Shown one piece after another: positions 1-5,888 of a DNA stretch of 9,178 bases. The DNA is from Burkholderiales bacterium (GTDB lineage: Bacteria > Pseudomonadota > Gammaproteobacteria > Burkholderiales > Burkholderiaceae_C), in assembly GCA_947458895.1 (NCBI GenBank), contig CANHBY010000023.1, positions 1 to 9,178 on the forward strand, in the 5' to 3' direction. The position numbers and the translations under genes were made by a program. Every line of letters starts with the position of its first letter. Position 1 is the first letter of the stretch. Under the pieces are notes generated by a model. It ran no database searches. It was given only the letters and a program-made list of their open reading frames with translations, and was not told where the DNA came from.

Positions 1-12
1 GTGAAAGCGCTA

Positions 13-128
13 CGCACCCGATTGGGCAGCACTGCGGCGCGCTGGCGGCGTTGCTCCGCCTTGCGGGCACGAGCCCGCCGCGTTGTCGCGCCTTGCCAGC
101 ACACCGCAGCGCTGCCCACTCGGGCGCG
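13..128. repeat. 116-base imperfect palindrome (intergenic repeat candidate)
   Basis: Bases 13-68 and 73-128 are in-register inverted arms centred at 70.5: base i faces base 141-i throughout. By hand count 38 of 56 positions are Watson-Crick pairs and 5 more are G-T. The best blocks are 17-21/120-124, 23-30/111-118, 32-37/104-109, 41-46/95-100 and the central GCGGGC-ACGA-GCCCGC hairpin (63-78). It lies just past the 3' end of fabI. There is no T-run on either strand, so it does not look like an ordinary intrinsic terminator. A dispersed intergenic repeat or a large processed 3' structure are the likeliest readings. An open frame runs through it from base 1, but I attribute that to GC-rich composition. 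Confidence 0.65.
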
Positions 129-185
129 TCCAACTGCAGTTTTTAGGTTCAAACGGGTAACCGTTGAGATCTCTGATGTCCACTT

Positions 186-950
186 TTACCCCCGAACGTT
201 GTATCCCGCATCGACATAAATGGTCTGACCAGTGACTTGCTTGGCGTTATCGGAAACCAGAAATGACGCCATTTCTCCGATTTGCTCGAGTGTGACCAAC
301 TGGTGCAATGGAGCTATCTCAGCAGCCTCTTGCATGAGCTTGTCAAAATCCGTGAGGCCCGATGCGGCACGGGTTTTCACTGGACCGGTAGACAAAGCGT
401 TCACGCGGATGTGCTGCCCCCCCAATTCAAAAGCAAGGTATTTGACACACGATTCAAGCGCAGCCTTAACCGGACCCATGAGGTTGTAGTTGGTAACGAC
501 TTTCTCGGCACCGTAAAAGCTCATGGTGAGGATCGAGCCGCCCTCGTTCATCAACGGTTCTGCCGCTTTGGCAAGACGCAAAAGTGAGTGGCAAGAGATA
601 TCCATGGCCTGCGCAAACCCCGCGCTCGTGCTGTCCACGATGCGCCCGTGCAAATCTGCCTTCGGCGCAAAGGCGATGGAGTGCAGCAAAAAATCAAGTT
701 TCCCCCATTGTTCGGCAATCGCAACGAACAGTGCCTCCTGCTCGCTGGGCTGGGTGACATCGAGCTTCATGCAAATTGGTGCGTTAAGTCTTTCTGCTAG
801 CGGCTGCACATAGGACTGGGCTTTGTCGTTGAGATAAGTCACGGCCAACTCTGCGCCATGATCTCTAAAAGACTCTGCACATCCCCACGCGATCGACGCA
901 TCGTTCGCAATACCCACGACGAGCCCTTTCTTTCCCGCTAGCAGGCTCAT
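186..950 (-). CDS. fabI: enoyl-[acyl-carrier-protein] reductase, FabI type (SDR family)
   Basis: This 254-residue protein is the usual FabI length. FabI is a cytosolic enzyme that reduces trans-2-enoyl-ACP to acyl-ACP with NAD(P)H, the last step of each fatty-acid elongation round. The Rossmann glycine motif is GIANDASIAWG (residues 13-23), followed by D64-V65 and the cofactor-loop SIAFAP (91-96). The FabI active site is Y146, Y155 and K162 (Y-x6-K), and the C-terminus VTGQTIYVDAGYNVRG is typical. Residue 93 is Ala where E. coli FabI has Gly, at the triclosan/diazaborine contact; the Met and Phe of that pocket (M158, F202) are kept. Its ATG overlaps the stop of the kinase gene as ATGA, so it is translationally coupled and last in a three-gene operon. 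The operon setting suggests a specialised paralogue rather than the housekeeping copy (inference). Confidence 0.93.
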   Translation of the reverse strand: MSLLAGKKGLVVGIANDASIAWGCAESFRDHGAELAVTYLNDKAQSYVQPLAERLNAPICMKLDVTQPSEQEALFVAIAEQWGKLDFLLHSIAFAPKADLHGRIVDSTSAGFAQAMDISCHSLLRLAKAAEPLMNEGGSILTMSFYGAEKVVTNYNLMGPVKAALESCVKYLAFELGGQHIRVNALSTGPVKTRAASGLTDFDKLMQEAAEIAPLHQLVTLEQIGEMASFLVSDNAKQVTGQTIYVDAGYNVRG

Positions 951-2797
951 GCCACTTTGCTCCCGTTGAGTTCCATATTCTTTCTGCCCAAAATATCGGC
1001 TTCGCCGCGCGTTTCATTCGTCACCAACTCACCTTGGGTTTGGATGGCAATACCGGCAGCGTTGGCCTCATCGGTGTCAATGTGCATCTCCGTGGTGTAA
1101 CCCTCTTTCACACGAATCAGGGTGTTGGCCAATGACACGCCTCGATCCCCCTGACCGACTTTCACATCGACATAGTCCCCGTCCTTTAACCCCATCCTCA
1201 CGGCATCTGCGGGACTCATATGAATATGTCGAGCAGCGATGATCAGGCCGTTCGTTTCTATCTCTCCTGCTGTACCGCGCAGCTTGACTTTGGGCGTGCC
1301 TTGCAGCTTGCCGGAGGGACGTACCGGCGCCTCCACACCCAGCGTGAAGGTATCGGTTTTGGAGACTTCGATTTGCGTGTGTTCGCGGGTTGGTCCCAGC
1401 ACGCGCACAGTTTTGAACGAACCCTTCGGACCGATGACGCTCACCGTTTCCTCCGCTGCCCAGCCTTCGGTTTGCGTGAGATCACGCAATTTTTTGAGCT
1501 GGTGGCCTTTGCCAAACAAGGTCTCCACAGTCTGCTGCGACAAATGGGCATGGCGCGCAGAAACCGCCACAGGGACATGCCATTTCTTGGGCGCCACCTG
1601 CTCACGTTGCGCCAGCAAATGGTTCACTTCCTGAGCAATCATCAGTTGCTCACATGTTTGCGTGACGATCACCTTGATGCGCGAATCAAAGCCCTGAACC
1701 TGCGGCGCTTCAAAGCCGGTGAGCTTGACCGACTGGTTCTTATCATCATCAAGGTGCAAGCCCAGAAACTCGAACTTGTCGCAAATGCGGCGTCGCATGC
1801 TGGCTGAGTTCTCGCCAATACCGCCGGTAAATGCAATGACATCCAAGCCGCCCATCGCAGCCGCATAGGCGCCAATGTATTTACGCACTCGGTAGGCATA
1901 GACATTGATTGCAAGCTGCGCATCCGAGTCACCCTCAGCAGCTTTTTGCTCCACCGCTCGCAAGTCATGACTGCCTGCAAGTGCCTTCAGGCCACTGTTG
2001 GCGTAGAGCTGGCGCTCGATCTCCTCCATACCCAAACCCAGCTCCCGAGCCAGATAAGTCAGCATGCCCGGGTCGACATCACCGGAGCGTGTACCCATCA
2101 CCAGCCCCTCGAGTGGCGTCATACCCATGGAGGTGTCAATTGAAAACCCTCGGTTGATCGCGCACAGACTGGCGCCATTACCAAGATGGCAGCTGATGAT
2201 TTGCAACTCTGTGACCGGGCTCTTGAGCTCCCGCGCCACGCGCAGCCCCACATACTTATGCGACGTGCCATGAAAGCCATAGCGTCGCACCCCCTTATCA
2301 CGCCATGCCTTGGGTATCGCGTACGTGTAAGCACGGTCGGGAATTGTGTGGTGAAAGGCTGTATCAAACACGGCGACTTGCGGAACATCCGGCCACAGCT
2401 CACGGCTGGCGGTCATCGCTTTCAAATTCGCTGGGTTATGCATCGGGGCAAGCGCCGTGCAAGCCTCGATTTGCTTCAGGACTTGAGCATCAATCAGCGT
2501 GGGGCTATGCAGGTGCTGCCCCCCATGAGCCACGCGGTGGCCTACAGCATCGAAATCCGCAAAACCGAATTCACTCAACACGTGCGGTACACGCATGATC
2601 GCTTCGTCAATGGTGTTGAGGCACTCGGTGCGTTTCAACGATGGGGCTTGCTCGCCTCCCATGCGGTAATGCAAGGTGCATGCGCCGTCGTGAAAGCCCT
2701 CAAACTCACCTTTAAAGACACGGCTGTCCTCGATGTTCATGTCGAACACGCCAAACTTCAGGCTGGAGCTTCCAGCGTTGTACACAAGAATTTTCAT
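947..2797 (-). CDS. fused acetate kinase / PduL-type phosphotransacylase (bifunctional)
   Basis: This 616-residue protein joins two enzymes. Residues 1 to ~397 are a whole acetate kinase (acetyl-P + ADP to acetate + ATP). It has MKILVYNAGSSSLK with N7, HRVAHGG (R88), PMHNPAN (H120), D145, GFHGTSHKYV (H176), CHLGNGAS (N207), GTRSGDVDP (R237), FTGGIGEN and the final substrate Glu (E383). Residues ~407-585 are a complete PduL phosphotransacylase (acetyl-CoA + Pi to acetyl-P + CoA). Its two half-domains are marked by SARHAHLS (H416, H418) and AARHIHMS (H524, H526), with EMHIDTDEANAAG (H572) giving the expected five metal-site histidines, and RVLGPTR the phosphate-site arginine. No microcompartment targeting peptide is seen, so it should be cytosolic. 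I chose the ATG at 2797, which gives the canonical AckA start, 5 bases after the ATPase stop. A TTG at 2806 would add three residues. There is no stop or frameshift at the domain junction, and a ~25-residue tail follows PduL. Confidence 0.93.
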   Translation of the reverse strand: MKILVYNAGSSSLKFGVFDMNIEDSRVFKGEFEGFHDGACTLHYRMGGEQAPSLKRTECLNTIDEAIMRVPHVLSEFGFADFDAVGHRVAHGGQHLHSPTLIDAQVLKQIEACTALAPMHNPANLKAMTASRELWPDVPQVAVFDTAFHHTIPDRAYTYAIPKAWRDKGVRRYGFHGTSHKYVGLRVARELKSPVTELQIISCHLGNGASLCAINRGFSIDTSMGMTPLEGLVMGTRSGDVDPGMLTYLARELGLGMEEIERQLYANSGLKALAGSHDLRAVEQKAAEGDSDAQLAINVYAYRVRKYIGAYAAAMGGLDVIAFTGGIGENSASMRRRICDKFEFLGLHLDDDKNQSVKLTGFEAPQVQGFDSRIKVIVTQTCEQLMIAQEVNHLLAQREQVAPKKWHVPVAVSARHAHLSQQTVETLFGKGHQLKKLRDLTQTEGWAAEETVSVIGPKGSFKTVRVLGPTREHTQIEVSKTDTFTLGVEAPVRPSGKLQGTPKVKLRGTAGEIETNGLIIAARHIHMSPADAVRMGLKDGDYVDVKVGQGDRGVSLANTLIRVKEGYTTEMHIDTDEANAAGIAIQTQGELVTNETRGEADILGRKNMELNGSKVA

Positions 2798-2802
2798 AGG
2801 GC

Positions 2803-5514
2803 TCAAATCATCCGTTTAAACGCAAGTCGAATCTGCTTTTCGGTTTCGATGATGGCAAACAACGCCACACCGATGGCCACGACGAGTAGCCCGTCCAGCA
2901 GTGGCACCGACTCGGTTGCGAACACCGATTGCAAAGGGGGCAGATAGGTCATGGCGAACTGCGCTGCCGTCACGATGGCAACCACAATCCAAACCGCCTT
3001 GGTGCCTCGTACCGCTTTCCAAGTCAACGAAGTGTTGTAGAAATTTCGGATAAAAAACAGATGAAAAATCTCCATGACCACCAGCGTGTTCACGGCCAGC
3101 GTGCGGGCCAGCTCGATGGAGTAGCCGCGATCAATCGCGTATGCATGAATGCCGTAAACCCCAGACAGAAAAAGAACCGCCACCAAAACGATGTGCCACA
3201 ACAAAGTGCCGTCGAGCAGCGGCTCGCTGCGCACGCGCGGCGGCCGCAACATGGTGCCGTCCTCGGTAGGCTCAAAAGCCAGGGCCAGGCCCAGAGTGAT
3301 GGCGGTAATCAAATTGATCCAGAGAATCTGAATGGCCGTCACCGGTAAGGTCATTCCAAATAACAAAGCTACGATGATGACCATGGCCTCGCCAGCGTTC
3401 GTTGGTAAAGTCCAGCTGATCACTTTGCGGATGTTGTCGTAGACCGTGCGACCTTCTCGTACGGCGGCGACGATAGAGGCAAAGTTGTCATCAGCCAGCA
3501 CCACCTCAGCGGCCTCTTTGGCAGCCTCTGACCCTTTGTTCCCCATGGCGATCCCGGCATCGGCGCGTTTGAGTGCTGGCGCGTCATTGACCCCATCGCC
3601 GGTCATGGCCACCGTCAGGCCATGCGCCTGCAGCGCCATCACCAACCGCAACTTGTGCTCGGGGCTGGTGCGCGCGAAGATGTCACAGTGCAACGCGGCC
3701 TGCTGCAGCACACCATCGTTCATCGTGTCCAGATCGGCCCCGGTCAGTACGGCGTTGGTGTTCTGTAGGCCAATCTGCTTGCCGATCGCAGCAGCAGTTT
3801 GGGCATGGTCGCCCGTGATCATCTTTACGCGGATGCCCGCACCGTGGCATTCGCGAACTGCAGCGATCGCCTCAGCCCGGGGTGGGTCCATCATGCCCAC
3901 CATGCCCAACAAGGTGAGCGGGCCTTGCACATCGCCATGCTTCAAAACAGCGTGTTCGGAAGCCACCACCCGCATGGCAAAGGCCAACACACGCTGGCCT
4001 TGCGCGGCGATTTTCTCTGCACTGTGGTTCCAATAGAGTGTGTCCAACGGCTCAGTTCCACCATGGGCGCCCCGCTGGCTCTCACACATGGCCAGTAGCT
4101 TCTCCGGTGCACCTTTGACGAACACGACAGCACGGCGATCTGGGTCATGATGAAGCGTTGCCATGAACCGATGCTTGGCATCAAAAGGAATGACATCCGT
4201 ACGGGGCCACTGCACTTGTTGCTTGCGTGGATCAATATCCATCTTGCCGGCAAAGGCCAACAAGGCGCCCTCCATGGGATCGCCTTCCACGTGCCAGACA
4301 CCGTCCTTCTGATGCACGGCCGCGTCATTGCACAGTGCGGCAGCACGAGCCAGTTCTTCAAGAATCTGGTACTTTGATGGGGATACCTCGACCTCTTCAA
4401 GCCGCAGTGCACCAGTGGGGGCATAGCCGTCCCCTTCGAGCGAGAAGCGATGCTGGTGGGTGAGCACCGAGGCGACCATCATCTCGTTGCGAGTCAAGGT
4501 GCCGGTTTTATCAGTGCAGATGACCGATACGGAACCGAGGGTTTCGATCGCTGGCAAACGTCGAATGATGGCGTTGCGTCGTGCCATGGCCTGCACACCC
4601 ACGGCCAGACTAATGGTCAACACCGCGGGAAGGCCCTCCGGAATGGCCGCCACCGACAGGCCGACCACCGCCATAAACAGCTCAGAAAAATCGTGGTGAC
4701 CGACAAAGTAGCCATAGACCAGTAACAGCGCCGCAATCAGCAAGATGAAAACGGTCAGCCACTTGGCAAATGCCCCCATTTGCTTGACCAAAGGGGTTGT
4801 GAGGGTTTGCACCTCGGACAGCAAACCGCTGATATGCCCGATCTCGGTGTGAGCGCCGGTGGCAACAACCACGCCCTTGGCCTGACCACTGGTGACCAAG
4901 GTGCCGGAAAACGCCATGCAAGTGCGATCGCCCAGCGCAGCGTGCTCAGCAGCGGCATGGGTGTTTTTCTCGACCGGAATGGATTCACCCGTCAGGATGG
5001 CTTCTTGAATTGAAAGACCATGCACATTGATCAAGCGCATATCGGCAGGCACCTTATCGCCTGCCTCCAGTAACACCGCATCACCGGGAACAAGCCGCTC
5101 TGCGGCAACGCTGATGCGAGTGCCATTGCGAATGACGTTGGCGCAGGGAGCCAGCATGTGGCGTATGGCATCCATGGCCTGCTCCGCCTTACCCTCTTGG
5201 ATGAAACCAACGACCGCATTGGCAATCACCACCGCCAAAATGACACCGCTATCCAACCAATGCCCGAGAAACGCGGTGATCATTGCTGAACCGATCAAAA
5301 CGTAGATCAGCACGTTGTGAAATTGCAGTAAGAAACGGACGACAGCGGATCGGCGTGCAGCTATGGATAAACGATTGGGGCCGTGTTTTGAGAGACGCTC
5401 TTGTGCTTTGCGCTCATCCAACCCAGCCGAGCTGGTTTCCAGGTGAGCAACGACATGCTCCAAAGGCAGGTTGTGCCACGCTGTAGAACGATCTTCTGGC
5501 TTTAAATTCTTCAT
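2803..5514 (-). CDS. P-type cation-transporting ATPase (P2/SERCA-PMA1-like, HAD-IC)
   Basis: This complete 903-residue ion pump of the inner membrane has an N-terminal cation-ATPase domain (about 10-75) and an actuator with TGES (175-178). The phosphorylation site is DKTGT with D335. The nucleotide domain shows GDPMEG (411-416) and KGAP (467-470). Hinge motifs are MITGD (565-569) and TGDGVNDAP (638-646). About ten membrane segments are visible, with M1-M4 near 58-105 and 252-308 and M5-M10 from about 699 to 890. M4 carries PEGLP (292-296). Compared with SERCA, the ion-site residues E293, N706, E709, N734 and T737 are present. The Asp shared by both calcium sites (D800) is Ala738, so the transported ion is uncertain and Ca2+ should not be assumed. 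It is first in the operon and its stop is 5 bases before the kinase ATG. No strong Shine-Dalgarno sequence precedes its ATG. Confidence 0.9.
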   Translation of the reverse strand: MKNLKPEDRSTAWHNLPLEHVVAHLETSSAGLDERKAQERLSKHGPNRLSIAARRSAVVRFLLQFHNVLIYVLIGSAMITAFLGHWLDSGVILAVVIANAVVGFIQEGKAEQAMDAIRHMLAPCANVIRNGTRISVAAERLVPGDAVLLEAGDKVPADMRLINVHGLSIQEAILTGESIPVEKNTHAAAEHAALGDRTCMAFSGTLVTSGQAKGVVVATGAHTEIGHISGLLSEVQTLTTPLVKQMGAFAKWLTVFILLIAALLLVYGYFVGHHDFSELFMAVVGLSVAAIPEGLPAVLTISLAVGVQAMARRNAIIRRLPAIETLGSVSVICTDKTGTLTRNEMMVASVLTHQHRFSLEGDGYAPTGALRLEEVEVSPSKYQILEELARAAALCNDAAVHQKDGVWHVEGDPMEGALLAFAGKMDIDPRKQQVQWPRTDVIPFDAKHRFMATLHHDPDRRAVVFVKGAPEKLLAMCESQRGAHGGTEPLDTLYWNHSAEKIAAQGQRVLAFAMRVVASEHAVLKHGDVQGPLTLLGMVGMMDPPRAEAIAAVRECHGAGIRVKMITGDHAQTAAAIGKQIGLQNTNAVLTGADLDTMNDGVLQQAALHCDIFARTSPEHKLRLVMALQAHGLTVAMTGDGVNDAPALKRADAGIAMGNKGSEAAKEAAEVVLADDNFASIVAAVREGRTVYDNIRKVISWTLPTNAGEAMVIIVALLFGMTLPVTAIQILWINLITAITLGLALAFEPTEDGTMLRPPRVRSEPLLDGTLLWHIVLVAVLFLSGVYGIHAYAIDRGYSIELARTLAVNTLVVMEIFHLFFIRNFYNTSLTWKAVRGTKAVWIVVAIVTAAQFAMTYLPPLQSVFATESVPLLDGLLVVAIGVALFAIIETEKQIRLAFKRMI

Positions 5515-5732
5515 GGTTCACGTTTGGCTCATCTGTGTGACGACTGGCGATCAAACCTGAGGACTGGTCGCTCGTTAGCATCTAGTGCTTTCGCTAGAGC
5601 GAGCATCAGTCTAGCCCGCATATTTCACGGTAGTTGGTGGAAGGTGCAAGTCTGCTTCACCCATCAGTTTGAATCGCACCCCCAAGGCGACGCAGTTGTT
5701 GGCAGGTGGGCCAAGGGTTGGTTTGCCGCACG
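5515..5732. other. Region upstream of the ATPase gene, partly of unknown origin
   Basis: This stretch should hold the operon promoter (minus strand), but I see no convincing -35/-10 pair. A stem-loop is possible at 5570-5604: GCTCG pairs with CGAGC, and inside it TCTAG pairs with CTAGA. From about 5605 to 5732 the text has the feel of structured, non-coding RNA-type sequence (GGTGCAAGTC near 5643, then CCAAGGCGACGC near 5682 and a CCAA-GGG-TTGG hairpin at 5711-5721). It shows no persuasive reading frame on either strand. It may be debris of another mobile element, possibly a group II intron fragment; that identification is weak. The boundary between native upstream DNA and mobile DNA lies somewhere in this interval. 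Confidence 0.4.
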
Positions 5733-5855
5733 CTTACATACCTGTTGCCGCTGGGCTGGGAACACATCAATTTGACCAGCGACTACCTCTGGCGAAGCAG
5801 CGCCAAGATCGGCGCGGGGAAGTTCAGGTCGCTGCGACCGATGACTGGGGCTTAG
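5733..5855 (+). pseudogene. Tn3-family transposase (TnpA), C-terminal remnant
   Basis: In the frame ending at the TAG of 5853-5855 the translation contains LLPLGWEHINLTSDYLW, then RSSAKIGAGKFRSLRPMTGA and stop. The PLGWEHINLTGDY(V/L)W segment is the highly conserved carboxy-terminus of Tn3/Tn21-type transposases, proteins normally close to 1000 residues. Only about 40 codons remain. Upstream of about 5733 the frame loses resemblance to the family, so the left boundary is approximate. The stop codon sits inside the terminal inverted repeat that follows, as expected when tnpA abuts the right end of such transposons. The catalytic DDE core is missing, so it cannot be active. Confidence 0.82.
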
Positions 5856-5888
5856 CGTACGATTTTTTCCGTTTTCTGAAGCGACCCC
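5851..5888 (+). mobile_element. 38-bp terminal inverted repeat of a Tn3/Tn21-type transposon (right end)
   Basis: Read on the minus strand from 5888, the segment starts GGGGTCGC and contains TTCAGAAAACGGAAAA, then ends near CGCTAAG. Aligned by eye with the Tn21-type 38-bp repeat as I remember it, 32 of 38 positions agree. The GGGG outer end points right, so the transposon body lay to the left, consistent with the tnpA remnant there. No partner repeat is visible in this window. A 5-bp target duplication, if present, would begin with ACCTA at 5889-5893, but the other copy is not in the window. Confidence 0.85.

Noticed and set aside
63..78. Intrinsic terminator of the fabI operon
   Set aside because: The GCGGGC/GCCCGC hairpin has no T-run following it in the minus-strand direction.
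13..134. Integron attC site
   Set aside because: GTCCAAC at 128-134 fits the RYYYAAC core and a palindrome adjoins it, but the core is on the wrong side of the stem for attC polarity and there is no matching GTTRRRY at the other end. No integrase or cassette array is visible.
1..219. Open reading frame of 72 codons from a GTG at the window edge
   Set aside because: It runs through the palindrome and antisense into the 3' end of fabI, is Arg/Ala-rich as expected of GC-rich non-coding DNA, and matches no family I know.
2186..2947. 253-codon plus-strand reading frame
   Set aside because: It lies antisense to the acetate kinase start and the ATPase end, has no family resemblance, and is a shadow of those genes.
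5540..5560. FNR/Anr box in the ATPase leader
   Set aside because: Only one half-site (TTGAT on the minus strand) is present; the second half at the correct spacing reads AGTCG instead of ATCAA.
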